This document shows, piece after piece, positions 17,770 to 25,925 of a stretch of 64,000 nucleotides of DNA. The DNA comes from Streptomyces violaceoruber (GTDB lineage: Bacteria > Actinomycetota > Actinomycetes > Streptomycetales > Streptomycetaceae), in NCBI RefSeq assembly GCF_033406955.1, contig NZ_CP137734.1, forward strand, positions 8,060,001-8,124,000, given 5' to 3'. The notes below the pieces were generated by a model. It had not been told where the DNA came from. It searched no databases and was given only the letters and a program-made list of their open reading frames with translations. The position numbers and the translations under genes were made by a program. The first letter of the stretch is position 1, and every line of letters begins with the position of its first letter.

Positions 17770-19038
17770 TCAGGAGTCGCCGCCCAGCGTCTCGGTGATG
17801 GTCCGGGAGGCCTCGGCCGCAGCGGACCCGGCGTCCTCGCCGGTGAGCACGGCCGTCATGTACTCCTTGATCGGGTTCTTGGCCTCGACCGCCGCCCACT
17901 GGGGCGTGTTGGGCGTGGCGTGTCCGTTCACGGCGCCGGCCGCCATGGCCGCGGTGCCCGGGTCGTCGGCGACCGCGCCCGCCAGGGTGGTCTTGTTCGG
18001 TACGTAGCTCATGGCGACGGCGAGCTTCTTCTGCCAGGCGTCACCGGTCAGTTCGCGGATGAGGGTGAACGCCTCCTCCTGGTGCGCGGCGACGGCCGGG
18101 ACGACCAGGTCGGAGCCGCCGGTGAAGACGGCGCCCGGCCCGTCGGCGGACTTGCCGGGTACCGGGAAGAAGCCGAGCTTTCCCTTGAGTTCCGGGTTCT
18201 TCTCCTCGATGACCTTGGCTCCGCCCGGCACGGCGATGATCTGGGCGACCTGCCCCTTCGCCATCACCTCCGCCTGCGGCGGCTGGGCCTCGTCCGAGTC
18301 CTTGGGGCCCTTGCCCAGGGCCTGGAGGCGCCGGTAGAAGTCCATGGCCCGCAGCGCCCCGGGGCTGTCGAGACCGCCCTTCCAGCCGCCGCCGGACTGC
18401 ACGGCCAGGTCGCCGCCCTCGTCCCAGACGAAACCGGACAGCACATACCAGTTCTGCCCCGGCAGGTAGATGCCCTGGGTCCCGCCCGTGTTCAGCTTGC
18501 GGGTGGCGGCGATCCACTGGCCCCTGGTCCTGATCCGCGAGGGATCGATCCCGGCCTTCTCGAACAGGTCGGTGCGGTGGATGACCACCCGGTTGGCCGC
18601 GTAGTAGGGAATGCCGTACTGCCTGCCGTCGTACGACCCGGGCTCCGCGAGCCCCTCCAGCCAGTCGCCGCCGCCCAGTTCGGCGACGCGGCCCGAGAAG
18701 TCGGTGAGGCCGCCGCTCTGGGCGTACTGGGCGACCTGGGTGTTGCCGACCTCGATGACGTCCGGGGCGTCGTTGCTGGCCAGGGCGGCGGTCACCTTCT
18801 CGCCTATGCCCTCCCACTCCTGGATCTGGATCTTCACGTCGATCTCGGGGTGGGCCTTCTCGAAGCCCGTCTCGAACTCCTTCTGGAACTGGGCCGAGAC
18901 GCTGTCACGCATGAGCCAGACGTCGAGGGCGGTCCTGCCGGCCCCGGCGCCGTCGGCGGAACCGCCGGACGAGGAGCAGGCGGCGAGCCCGGCGCCGAGC
19001 ACCAGCGTGGAGAGCAGGGCGAGCGAACGGTACTTCAC
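17770..19038 (-). CDS. ABC sugar transporter substrate-binding lipoprotein
   Basis: A 422-residue solute-binding protein with a short signal and lipobox L-A-A-C (Cys21), so a membrane-anchored lipoprotein. The mature start is Ser/Gly-rich. Family 1 features include A-L-D-V-W-L-M-R-D and F-E-K-A-H-P-E-I-D-V-K-I-Q, an A-L-A-S-N-D-A-P-D-V-I-E-V-G-N-T motif, and V-A-Q-I-I-A-V-P-G-G in the middle. The start is GTG at 19038 with AGAGG upstream. It is the first gene of the GH20 operon and is divergent from the GntR regulator. Its overall pattern resembles DasA-like chito-oligosaccharide binders; the ligand is inference from the GH20 neighbour. Confidence 0.88.
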   Translation of the reverse strand: MKYRSLALLSTLVLGAGLAACSSSGGSADGAGAGRTALDVWLMRDSVSAQFQKEFETGFEKAHPEIDVKIQIQEWEGIGEKVTAALASNDAPDVIEVGNTQVAQYAQSGGLTDFSGRVAELGGGDWLEGLAEPGSYDGRQYGIPYYAANRVVIHRTDLFEKAGIDPSRIRTRGQWIAATRKLNTGGTQGIYLPGQNWYVLSGFVWDEGGDLAVQSGGGWKGGLDSPGALRAMDFYRRLQALGKGPKDSDEAQPPQAEVMAKGQVAQIIAVPGGAKVIEEKNPELKGKLGFFPVPGKSADGPGAVFTGGSDLVVPAVAAHQEEAFTLIRELTGDAWQKKLAVAMSYVPNKTTLAGAVADDPGTAAMAAGAVNGHATPNTPQWAAVEAKNPIKEYMTAVLTGEDAGSAAAEASRTITETLGGDS

Positions 19039-19080
19039 GGTTCACCTCTGGGAGAGCTGGAAGGGACGACGCACCCGCAC

Positions 19081-19112
19081 TTGACCAGTAAGGGGCGCAG
19101 GACTTACCAGTC
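19081..19112. promoter_or_regulatory. Two directly repeated ACCAGT half-sites ahead of the ABC operon
   Basis: TTGACCAGT (19081-19089) and TTACCAGTC (19104-19112) lie about 23 bases apart between the ABC operon and the GntR gene. They resemble halves of the GACCAGT / ACTGGTC elements bound by HutC-type GntR regulators such as DasR. Confidence 0.45.
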
Positions 19113-19116
19113 GGCG

Positions 19117-19140
19117 TTGGTCGAAGGTGGCATGGACCAA
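19117..19140. promoter_or_regulatory. Inverted repeat TTGGTC-N12-GACCAA, candidate operator
   Basis: TTGGTC (19117-19122) and GACCAA (19135-19140) are exact reverse complements. They sit midway between the divergent binding-protein and GntR genes and share the GACCA core with the neighbouring half-sites. Confidence 0.4.
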
Positions 19141-19233
19141 TGAGGGCGTCAACCCCTCACGTATGTATGGGATTCAGGCCTGTCGTTCGCGGAGAGTGGC
19201 TGGTTCGCGCCCCAGGTGGACAGGTAAGCTCGG

Positions 19234-19251
19234 TTGACCAGCAGACCAGTC
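19234..19251 (+). promoter_or_regulatory. Tandem GACCAG half-sites just upstream of the GntR gene
   Basis: TTGACCAGC (19234-19242) is followed directly by AGACCAGTC (19243-19251), ending 13 bases before the regulator's ATG and overlapping the ribosome-binding region. This placement suits autoregulation. Confidence 0.4.
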
Positions 19252-19264
19252 ACGGGAGTACTGC

Positions 19265-20110
19265 ATGGAGATCGACGCCGCCGCTTCCGGTGCGGTGCTC
19301 AAGCGGGAGCGCGTCCGCGACGCCGTCCTGGAACTCATCGAGGACCGGCGCCCCGGGGACGCGATCCCCTCGGAGCGCACCCTGTGCGCCGAACTCGGCG
19401 TGTCCCGCCCGACGTTGCGGGCGGCGATCGACGAACTCGTGGTCGCCGGACTGCTGGTGCGCGAGCACGGCCGGGGCATGTTCGTGGCCGCCGAGAAGAT
19501 CACCCAGGAACTGGTCTCCGACCGCCGGGCCTTCAGCCTCCCGCAGGCGGCCGGCGCCTGGACCAGCAGGCTCCTGGAGGTCCGCACCCTGCCCGCGGGC
19601 GCCCGGGTGGGGCGCAAGCTGCGCATGTCGCCGGCGGCGCAGATCCACTACGTGGCACGTCTTCGACTGGTCGACGGCTCGCCCATGGCCATCGAGTACC
19701 TGCACGTACCGGCCGACCTCGTCTCGGACCTGACCAGTGAGGAACTGGAGCAGGGCGATCTGTACGAGCACCTGGGCGAGCGGCACGACGTCCGGGTCAG
19801 CGAGGCCGTGCAGTCCATCGAACCCACCGTGGTCACCCGCGCGGAGGCCGACCTGCTCGACGTGCCCGAACTCTCCCCGGCGCTGCTCTTCGAGCGCCTG
19901 ACCACCGACACCCGGGGCCGCCCCGTGGAGTACGTGCACTCCCTCTACCGGGGCGACCGCTACCGGATCGTCTCCCGGCTCACCCTGGGCCCCCGCGACC
20001 AGGCGCCACCCCCGGGCGAGGGTCACCACCCGGGCATCCCGCCCGGGGACTTCGCCACCAAGGATCCCGTCACGCTCTCCACGCGCGGAGTCGTGCAGGG
20101 CGGCATGTAG
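19265..20110 (+). CDS. GntR/HutC-family transcriptional regulator
   Basis: A 281-residue regulator. Residues about 12-80 form a GntR winged helix-turn-helix: I-P-S-E-R-T-L-C-A-E-L-G-V-S-R-P-T-L-R and L-V-R-E-H-G-R-G-M-F-V. Residues about 100-250 match the UTRA ligand-binding domain of the HutC subfamily, with M-A-I-E-Y-L-H-V-P and P-V-E-Y-V-H-S-L-Y-R-G-D-R-Y near its end. Family members such as DasR respond to phosphorylated amino sugars. It is divergent from the GH20 ABC operon and is presumably its local regulator. The 30-residue Pro-rich tail after the UTRA domain is unusual and without obvious function. ATG at 19265 follows GGGAG. Confidence 0.88.
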   Translation: MEIDAAASGAVLKRERVRDAVLELIEDRRPGDAIPSERTLCAELGVSRPTLRAAIDELVVAGLLVREHGRGMFVAAEKITQELVSDRRAFSLPQAAGAWTSRLLEVRTLPAGARVGRKLRMSPAAQIHYVARLRLVDGSPMAIEYLHVPADLVSDLTSEELEQGDLYEHLGERHDVRVSEAVQSIEPTVVTRAEADLLDVPELSPALLFERLTTDTRGRPVEYVHSLYRGDRYRIVSRLTLGPRDQAPPPGEGHHPGIPPGDFATKDPVTLSTRGVVQGGM

Positions 20111-20295
20111 CGGCACCTCAGGTGCGCGGAACTGCGTGAGACTGCGCGGAAGTGCTCGGAACGGCTTTGTATCGAGCACGCATTGACATGTCACGGCTGA
20201 CGTCGCAGAGTCATGCCCCGAAAGTGTTCGACAGCCCGACGTTGCCCGACCGCGCCCCGACCGTGATGCGAACCGCCACGAGGAGTGTTGCCGTC

Positions 20296-21714
20296 ATGCC
20301 CGAAACGCCCGCTGTCTCACGCCGACTGCTCCTGGGTTCCGCCGCCGCCACCGGCGCCCTCGCGACCGGCATCGGGTCCGCCGCCCCCGTCGCGGCGACC
20401 GAGCAGGCGCCCCGCCGCAGGCCCGGCCAGAAGTCGATGATCGGCGTGCCCTTCGCCGCCCACCCAACCGTCCGCGTCGCGGTCATCGGCCTCGGCAACC
20501 GGGGCGGCGGCATGATCACCGGCTGGGCGGCCGTGCCCGGCTGCACCGTGACCGCCGTCTGCGACATCCGCGCGGACCGGGCCGAGCGCGCCGCCGACCG
20601 ACTGGAGAGCAAGGGCAACCCGCGCCCCGCCGAGTACGGCGGCTCGGCCGACTCCTACGCCCGGATGCTCCGCCGCGACGACATCGACCTCGTGTACATC
20701 GCCACGCCCTGGGAGTTCCACTACGAGCACGGCCGGGCCGCGCTGCTCAGCGGCCGGCACGCCGTCGTGGAACTGCCCGTCGCGACGGAGCTGCGCCAGC
20801 TGTGGGACCTCGTCGACACCTCCGAGCGCACCCGCAGGCACCTGCTCCTGTCCGAGAACTGCAACTACGGGCGCAACGAACTGGCCATGCTGAAGGCGGC
20901 GCACGACGGCCTGTTCGGGGACCTCACCAACGGCCACGGCGGCTACCTGCACGACCTGCGCGAACTCCTCTTCTCGGACACCTACTACACCGACTCCTGG
21001 CGGCGGTTGTGGCACACCCGCAGCACCGCCTCCTTCTACCCGATGCACGGTCTCGCCCCGATCGCGGCGGCCATGGACGTCAACCGCGGCGACCGCATGA
21101 CCACCCTGCGCGCCACCACGACGGCCCCGAAGGGGCTGGCCGACTACCGGGCCCGCTTCGTCCCCCGGGACCACCCGTCCTGGAAGGAGACCTACATCAA
21201 CGGTGACCTGGTCACCTGCATGATCGAGACGGCGAAGGGCAGGACCGTCCGGGCGGAGCACGACGTGAGTTCGCCCCGGCCCTACAGCCGGATCAACACC
21301 CTCGCCGGCAGCCGCGGCATCGTCGAGGACTACGCCGGACCCGCCCCGACCGGCGCCCGCATCTACGTCGAACCCGACCACGGCGGCCACACCTGGCGCG
21401 ACTTCGAGACCTACCGCAAGGAGTACGACCACTGGCTGTGGCAGAAGGTGGGCGACGACGCCGCGAACAACGGCGGCCACGGCGGCATGGACTACGTCCT
21501 GCAGTGGCGCACCGTCCAGCTGATGCGCGCGGGGCTGGTACCGGACATCGACGTGTACGACTCGGCCGCCTGGTGCTCGCCCGTCCCGCTCAGCGTCACG
21601 TCGCTGGCCCGGGGCGGCCGCCCGGTCGAGATACCCGACTTCACCCGGGGTGCCTGGCGTGAGCGCAGGCCGGGCCTGGACTCGGCGCCCACCGACATGC
21701 CGCCGGCCGGCTGA
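20296..21714 (+). CDS. Tat-exported GH109-like NAD-dependent glycosidase (alpha-N-acetylgalactosaminidase family)
   Basis: A 472-residue Gfo/Idh/MocA-type protein. A Tat signal (S-R-R-L-L-L-G-S-A-A-A-T-G) occupies the first 35 residues. The Rossmann NAD-binding motif V-A-V-I-G-L-G-N-R-G-G-G is at about 61-72, followed by Y-I-A-T-P-W-E-F-H. The catalytic half has Y-P-M-H-G-L-A-P, P-R-P-Y-S-R and N-N-G-G-H-G-G-M-D-Y, all typical of GH109, a family founded on an alpha-N-acetylgalactosaminidase that uses bound NAD+. Tat export fits a protein that folds with NAD before secretion. The ATG at 20296 is chosen because AGGAG lies ten bases upstream and the twin-arginine then falls at residues 9-10; an ATG at 20266 is also in frame. 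It lies 186 bases past the GntR gene. Confidence 0.85.
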   Translation: MPETPAVSRRLLLGSAAATGALATGIGSAAPVAATEQAPRRRPGQKSMIGVPFAAHPTVRVAVIGLGNRGGGMITGWAAVPGCTVTAVCDIRADRAERAADRLESKGNPRPAEYGGSADSYARMLRRDDIDLVYIATPWEFHYEHGRAALLSGRHAVVELPVATELRQLWDLVDTSERTRRHLLLSENCNYGRNELAMLKAAHDGLFGDLTNGHGGYLHDLRELLFSDTYYTDSWRRLWHTRSTASFYPMHGLAPIAAAMDVNRGDRMTTLRATTTAPKGLADYRARFVPRDHPSWKETYINGDLVTCMIETAKGRTVRAEHDVSSPRPYSRINTLAGSRGIVEDYAGPAPTGARIYVEPDHGGHTWRDFETYRKEYDHWLWQKVGDDAANNGGHGGMDYVLQWRTVQLMRAGLVPDIDVYDSAAWCSPVPLSVTSLARGGRPVEIPDFTRGAWRERRPGLDSAPTDMPPAG

Positions 21715-21741
21715 GCACGGCCGTCCGGGCCCCGGCACCCC

Positions 21742-22494
21742 CTACCGCATCAGGACCTCCCGCGGGCCCATGACGACCACCGGCTCCTTGTCCGGGTCCA
21801 GGGCGGTCAGCAGCGCGCGCATGTGCTCCTCGCTCAGGGACACGCAGGCGTTGGTCGGCCCGTCGTGGTCCACGTGGATCCAGACCCCGCCCCCCTTGTC
21901 CTCGCCCAGGGGGCGGGCCTTGTCCAGCGGGGTGGTGCCGGGCACCCGGTTGTAGTCGATGGCGACCACGTAGTCGAACGACCCCTCCAGGGGCTCGCCC
22001 AGGTACCCGGTACCCGACACGGAGAACTCCGGGTCCTCGTCGTAGGGGAGCAGGGTGCCCGGGTCGGGCAGTCTGCCGCCGGCGTCACTGAGGCCGAAGA
22101 CGCCGATGGGCGTGTGCAGGTCGCCCGCCTCGTGGTCGTCGGTCCAGCCGCGCAGGCCGTTGTGCGCGGGCCAGGGACCGGCGACCGCGCGCCAGCCCTC
22201 GGCCGGGTACTGCTCGTAGAGCACCACCTGTGCCTGAGAGGAGCTCTCGGTCTCGCCGGTGACCACCAGGGCCTGCCGGGTGCCGTCCGGGAGGCGGTCC
22301 CGCATGACCGGCCCGACTCCGGGCAGCGGGCGGGGGAAGGAGCGCGGGGGAGCCGGGCGCGGGGCCGCGGAACTCCCGGGTGCGTGCGCGTCCTGGGAAG
22401 AGGCGCCCGCGTGCTCCCGGGCGCAGCCGGTGGCCAGCACGCCGGTGCACATGACAGCGCCGATCACCAGGGCCAGCGCTTTCCTGACGGTCAT
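21742..22494 (-). CDS. L,D-transpeptidase-like (YkuD fold) lipoprotein
   Basis: A 250-residue protein with a signal and lipobox L-A-T-G-C (Cys24), then a Ser/Pro/Ala-rich spacer and a domain starting Q-A-L-V-V-T-G. The C-terminal region shows the catalytic pattern of YkuD-like enzymes in modified form: H-T-P-I-G-V-F near residue 130, and H-V-D-H-D-G-P-T-N-A-C-V-S-L at about 210-225. The Cys is the likely nucleophile and the first His its partner. Enzymes of this fold form 3-3 cross-links in peptidoglycan, and this placement on the outer face of the membrane would suit that. The family match is moderately divergent. It is convergent with the GH109 gene. ATG 22494 has GGAG ten bases upstream. 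Confidence 0.75.
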   Translation of the reverse strand: MTVRKALALVIGAVMCTGVLATGCAREHAGASSQDAHAPGSSAAPRPAPPRSFPRPLPGVGPVMRDRLPDGTRQALVVTGETESSSQAQVVLYEQYPAEGWRAVAGPWPAHNGLRGWTDDHEAGDLHTPIGVFGLSDAGGRLPDPGTLLPYDEDPEFSVSGTGYLGEPLEGSFDYVVAIDYNRVPGTTPLDKARPLGEDKGGGVWIHVDHDGPTNACVSLSEEHMRALLTALDPDKEPVVVMGPREVLMR

Positions 22495-22716
22495 ATCGAT
22501 CTCCGACTCCGTGGGTGGACTCTTCATAGCTAGACCACTTCCGGAACCGGGTTGTGCGGCCGCCTCGCGGTCTCCCCCGGATGGCGCAGCGGGGACCCGC
22601 ACGGCGGTGGCCGAGGACTCGGGTCGGCAACAAGGTTCCCGCTCACACCCCTTACTCACTGGTGAGGCTCGGACATGCCGTGTAGCGTCAGCAGCAGATG
22701 TCGTGGTTCGCCCAGA

Positions 22717-22743
22717 CCGCCCGCCCAGGAGTGCGGGCGGTTT
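22717..22743 (+). promoter_or_regulatory. Terminator-like hairpin in the cold-shock gene leader
   Basis: CCGCCCGC (22717-22724) pairs with GCGGGCGG (22733-22740) and is followed by TTTG, like a short intrinsic terminator, 82 bases before the cold-shock ATG. It may act as an attenuator in the leader. Confidence 0.5.
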
Positions 22744-22754
22744 GCTGTGCAATG

Positions 22755-22781
22755 CCGGAGGACCAGGACGACCACCTCCGG
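22755..22781 (+). promoter_or_regulatory. Second leader hairpin before the cold-shock gene
   Basis: CCGGAGG (22755-22761) pairs perfectly with CCTCCGG (22775-22781) around a 13-base loop. It lies 43 bases upstream of the start codon and could influence leader folding; its GGAGG would be hidden in the stem. Confidence 0.45.
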
Positions 22782-22824
22782 GTTCGCGCGGTGCGAATCC
22801 GATAACGGCTGAAAGGCAAAAGGC

Positions 22825-23028
22825 ATGGCCAGCGGAACTGTCAAGTGGTTCAACTCTGAAAAGGGCTTCGGCTTCATCGCGCAGGACGGCGGCGGCCCCG
22901 ACGTCTTCGCGCACTACTCCAACATCAACGCTCAGGGCTACCGCGAGCTGCAGGAAGGCCAGGCCGTGACCTTCGACATCACCCAGGGCCAGAAGGGCCC
23001 GCAGGCGGAGAACATCACCCCCGCCTGA
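22825..23028 (+). CDS. Cold-shock domain protein (CspA family)
   Basis: A 67-residue single cold-shock domain. RNP1 is K-G-F-G-F-I at residues 13-18 and RNP2 is V-F-A-H-Y-S at 27-32, where most family members have V-F-V-H-F-S. The length and the start M-A-S-G-T-V-K-W-F-N are typical. Such proteins bind single-stranded RNA and DNA and melt structure; they act in the cytoplasm. The start has GAAAGG twelve bases upstream. It stands alone between a structured leader and a strong terminator, so it is probably monocistronic and controlled post-transcriptionally. Confidence 0.95.
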   Translation: MASGTVKWFNSEKGFGFIAQDGGGPDVFAHYSNINAQGYRELQEGQAVTFDITQGQKGPQAENITPA

Positions 23029-23044
23029 TCGGGAGATCGCCGCG

Positions 23045-23090
23045 CAGGGCGGGGCTGCGGGGAACGCCAGTTTCCCGGGGCCCCGCCCTG
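23045..23090. terminator. Bidirectional terminator between the cold-shock gene and the alpha/beta hydrolase gene
   Basis: CAGGGCGGGGC (23045-23055) pairs exactly with GCCCCGCCCTG (23080-23090). It lies 17 bases after the cold-shock stop and 35 bases before the end of the convergent minus-strand hydrolase gene. Confidence 0.75.
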
Positions 23091-23124
23091 TGGCATGTCG
23101 TCCCGCGGGACGAAGGCCAGGCCC

Positions 23125-23958
23125 TCAGGGGACGCGGCGGAAGAAGTCGAGCAGGGCGGCCGTCAGCTCGGCGGGCGCGTCCTCCTGGACCAGGTGGCCC
23201 GCGTGGGCGATCGGCTCCCATCGGGAACCGGGGACGAGACCGGCCAGTTCGCGTCCCTTGGCCACGGGGATCCAGGCGTCGTCCTCGCCCCAGCAGATCA
23301 ATGTGGGGACGTCGATTCCGGTGTACCGGTCCTGGATCTCGTCCGTGTACCGCTGGTCCGCCTGGGCGATCTGCCGATAGAAGGCCGGCTGCCCCGTTTC
23401 GCCCAGCCAGGGCTCGACCAGCCGGTCCAGGACCGCCGGGTGCAGCCCCGGACCGCCGGTGGAACCGACGTACTCGCGCACCAGCGCCCGGTGCAGCGCT
23501 TCGGGCAGCTGCTCGAAGACCTCGGCGTGGTCGCGGACCAGCCGGAAGAACGGCGACCCCCAGGGCGCCAGCGCGACCGGGTCGACCAGGGCGAGCGCCC
23601 CGTACCGGGCACCGTGCAGCAGATGCGCCCGCAGGGCGACGGCACCCCCGAAGTCGTGGGCGGCCACCAGGGGCTCCTCGAGCCCCCAGTGCTCCAGCAA
23701 CTCCGTGAAGACCCTGCCCTGCGCGGCCAGGGACACGTCCTGCCCGGCGCTCTTCTCCGACACCCCGTAGCCGGGCATGTCCCAGACGAACACCTGGTGG
23801 TCGCGCCCCAGCGAGCGGGCCACCGCACGCCAGACGTACGACGAGAAGGGCGTTCCGTGCAGCAGGACCAGGGGGCGCCCGTCCGGGGTGCCCAGCCGGT
23901 TCCAGCGGACGGTGCCCGAACCGCCGGTGAACGCCTCGGGCAACGGCCATGCCGACAT
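23125..23958 (-). CDS. Alpha/beta hydrolase with Asp nucleophile (haloalkane dehalogenase-like)
   Basis: A 277-residue cytoplasmic hydrolase. The oxyanion region is L-L-H-G-T-P-F-S-S-Y-V-W, the nucleophile elbow is A-A-H-D-F-G-G-A (Asp instead of Ser), the acid lies in I-C-W-G-E-D-D-A-W and the His in H-A-G-H-L-V-Q-E. An Asp nucleophile with H-D-F-G-G is typical of haloalkane and haloacetate dehalogenases and epoxide hydrolases rather than esterases. A cap domain spans about 130-200. The substrate is unknown. Its ATG at 23958 lies 37 bases from the stop of the methyltransferase gene upstream, so the two may be co-transcribed. Confidence 0.82.
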   Translation of the reverse strand: MSAWPLPEAFTGGSGTVRWNRLGTPDGRPLVLLHGTPFSSYVWRAVARSLGRDHQVFVWDMPGYGVSEKSAGQDVSLAAQGRVFTELLEHWGLEEPLVAAHDFGGAVALRAHLLHGARYGALALVDPVALAPWGSPFFRLVRDHAEVFEQLPEALHRALVREYVGSTGGPGLHPAVLDRLVEPWLGETGQPAFYRQIAQADQRYTDEIQDRYTGIDVPTLICWGEDDAWIPVAKGRELAGLVPGSRWEPIAHAGHLVQEDAPAELTAALLDFFRRVP

Positions 23959-23995
23959 GGTGCGGGTTCCTCTCGCTCCGGCGCGGGTCAGGACG

Positions 23996-24811
23996 TCACG
24001 GCTTGCGGGCGAGTCCGCCGTGCTCGCCGATCAGCCCGGGGTCCTCGGTGTCCGCGTCCGGGCGCCACCGGGTCACCGGCACCACGCCGGGCTCCACCAG
24101 CTCCAGCCCGTCGAAGAACGCCGTGATCTGGTCGACGGTGCGCAGGATGTACGGCGCGGCACCGCTCTCGTTGTAGCCGTCCTGGGCCCGGTCGAACTCC
24201 GGGTCGATGCCGCGCGAGCCGTCGTTGATCGAGAGGTAGCTCCCGGACGGCAGCGCGTCGACGAGCCGGGCGGCGACGGAACGTGCCTGGTCGTAGTCGG
24301 GGATGTGCCCCAGGATGTTGCTGAGGATCAGCGCGATGGGCCGGTCGAAGTCCAGCGTCCGGGCGGCCGCCTCGAGGACCGTGTCGGGGTCGAGCACGTC
24401 GGAGTCGATGTAAGAGGTCGCGCCCTCGGGCGTGGAGTACAGCAGCGCGCGGGCGTGGGCGAGGACCATCGGGTCGTTGTCGACGTAGACGATCCGGCTC
24501 TCGGGCGCGATGCGCTGGGCGACCTCGTGGGTGTTGTCGGCGGTCGGCAGACCGGTGCCGATGTCGAGGAACTGCCGGATGCCCGCCTCGGCGACCAGAT
24601 GGGTGATGTTGCGGCGCAGGAAGGCGCGGCTGCTGCGGGCGACGGTGACGATGCCGGGGAAGACGGCGGTGTACGCGTCGCCGGCCTGCTCGTCGACCGG
24701 GTAGTTGTCCTTCCCGCCCAGCCAGTAGTTCCAGATCCGCGCCGAGTGCGGCACGGACGTGTCGATCTTCTGCTGCGCGGTGTGGCCGGGAGTCGTCGAG
24801 GGGTCGCTCAT
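23996..24811 (-). CDS. SAM-dependent methyltransferase (DUF574 / Methyltransf_19 family)
   Basis: A 271-residue protein of a family abundant in Streptomyces. It opens with the hallmark H-S-A-R-I-W-N-Y-W-L-G-G-K-D-N-Y near residue 23, then F-L-D-I-G-T-G-L-P-T (SAM motif I), V-Y-V-D-N-D-P-M-V-L (motif II acidic residue) and L-S-N-I-L-G-H-I. The C-terminal part ends with G-L-E-L-V-E-P-G-V-V-P-V-T-R-W-R-P. Substrates of the family are unknown. The ATG at 24811 is chosen because the conserved block then begins near the N-terminus; the frame is open to 24886. Confidence 0.88.
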   Translation of the reverse strand: MSDPSTTPGHTAQQKIDTSVPHSARIWNYWLGGKDNYPVDEQAGDAYTAVFPGIVTVARSSRAFLRRNITHLVAEAGIRQFLDIGTGLPTADNTHEVAQRIAPESRIVYVDNDPMVLAHARALLYSTPEGATSYIDSDVLDPDTVLEAAARTLDFDRPIALILSNILGHIPDYDQARSVAARLVDALPSGSYLSINDGSRGIDPEFDRAQDGYNESGAAPYILRTVDQITAFFDGLELVEPGVVPVTRWRPDADTEDPGLIGEHGGLARKP

Positions 24812-24941
24812 GGGTGCGGTCCGTCTTTCAGCCGAGGCGTGGGTGCTTGCCCACAACCTACGTCGCAACGGCCCCTTTCTGTACACCGGTTAACCGATGG
24901 GCCCGGACGCGACCGGGGTGCCGTCGGGACGGTGGCGGTCC

Positions 24942-25850
24942 TCAGAGGCGCGGTGCCCCCGTCACCGACATCACCAGGGAGTACAGGGACGTGGTGGCCG
25001 TGATGAACAGGCGGTTGTTCTTGGGGCCGCCGAAGGCGATGTTGGAGACGGGCTCGGGCACGCGCAGACGGCCGATGAGCGTGCCGTCGGGGTCGTAGCA
25101 GTGGACACCGTCGTGCAGGGCGGCGGCCCACAGGCGGCCCTCGTCGTCGAAGCGGATGTTGTCGAAGTGCACGTCCCCCCGGCCCTCGGCGAAGACCTTC
25201 CCGTCGGAGAGCGTGCCGTCCTCCCGGATGTCGAACGCGTGGATCCGGGCGGCCCGCGAGTCGGAGACGAACAGCCGCCGCTCGTCAGGGGAAAGGATCA
25301 CGCCGTTGGGCCCGTCGAAACCGTCGGCGGCGAGCCGCACCTGCCCGGACACCGGGTCGATCCGGTACACGTTGCACGCGCCGATCTCGGACTCCGCGCG
25401 ATGACCCTCGTAGTCGCTGGTGATGCCGAAGTCCGGGTCGGAGAACCAGATGGTGCCGTCGGAGCGGACGACGGAGTCGTTCGGACTGTTCAGCCGCCTG
25501 CCGTCGAAGCGCTCGGCCAGGACGGTCACCCTCCCGTCGGGTTCGGTACGGGTGACGCGCCGGTTGCCCTGCTCGCAGGTGACCAGGCGGCCCTGCCGGT
25601 CGAGGGTGTTGCCGTTGCTGTGGCCCGCGGGAGCGCGGAAGACGCCGACCGAGCCGGTGGCCTCGTCCCAGCGCAGGATGCGGTCGTTGGGGATGTCGCT
25701 CCAGACCAGCTGACGCCAGGCGGGGAGGTACAGCGGGCCCTCGGCCCAGCGGCAGCCGTCATACAGGACCTCCAGCCTGTTGTCTCCGTTCGCACAGCGT
25801 CCGGTGCGGAAGCGGTCGTCCAGGATCTCGTACGGGCCGTCGGTGGACAT
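24942..25850 (-). CDS. SMP-30/gluconolactonase family protein
   Basis: A 302-residue cytoplasmic six-bladed beta-propeller. Metal-binding motifs of the family are present: the Glu in C-R-W-A-E-G-P-L-Y, the Asn in R-L-N-S-P-N-D-S-V-V, the Asp of F-D-G-P-N-G-V region, and the Asp in F-V-S-D-S-R. W-F-S-D-P-D-F-G-I is also typical. Family members are Ca2+ or Zn2+-dependent sugar lactonases that hydrolyse gluconolactone-type esters. The gene is divergent from an Lrp/AsnC regulator, separated by 75 bases, so the regulator may control it. The natural lactone is unknown. Confidence 0.88.
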   Translation of the reverse strand: MSTDGPYEILDDRFRTGRCANGDNRLEVLYDGCRWAEGPLYLPAWRQLVWSDIPNDRILRWDEATGSVGVFRAPAGHSNGNTLDRQGRLVTCEQGNRRVTRTEPDGRVTVLAERFDGRRLNSPNDSVVRSDGTIWFSDPDFGITSDYEGHRAESEIGACNVYRIDPVSGQVRLAADGFDGPNGVILSPDERRLFVSDSRAARIHAFDIREDGTLSDGKVFAEGRGDVHFDNIRFDDEGRLWAAALHDGVHCYDPDGTLIGRLRVPEPVSNIAFGGPKNNRLFITATTSLYSLVMSVTGAPRL

Positions 25851-25925
25851 GGTGTCCTCTCAGCGCGGTGATCAGTACCTCGTTCAACGTAGCACCCACA
25901 TTACCGAACCAGATATGGTCCATGA

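Larger units (their letters stand above)
22495..22824 (+). other. 330-base region holding the cold-shock gene promoter and leader
   Basis: No gene is seen. The left part carries the start region of the minus-strand lipoprotein gene. The right 150 bases hold two strong hairpins, listed separately, before the cold-shock start codon. The gene is therefore likely to have a long structured 5' untranslated leader. Confidence 0.5.
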
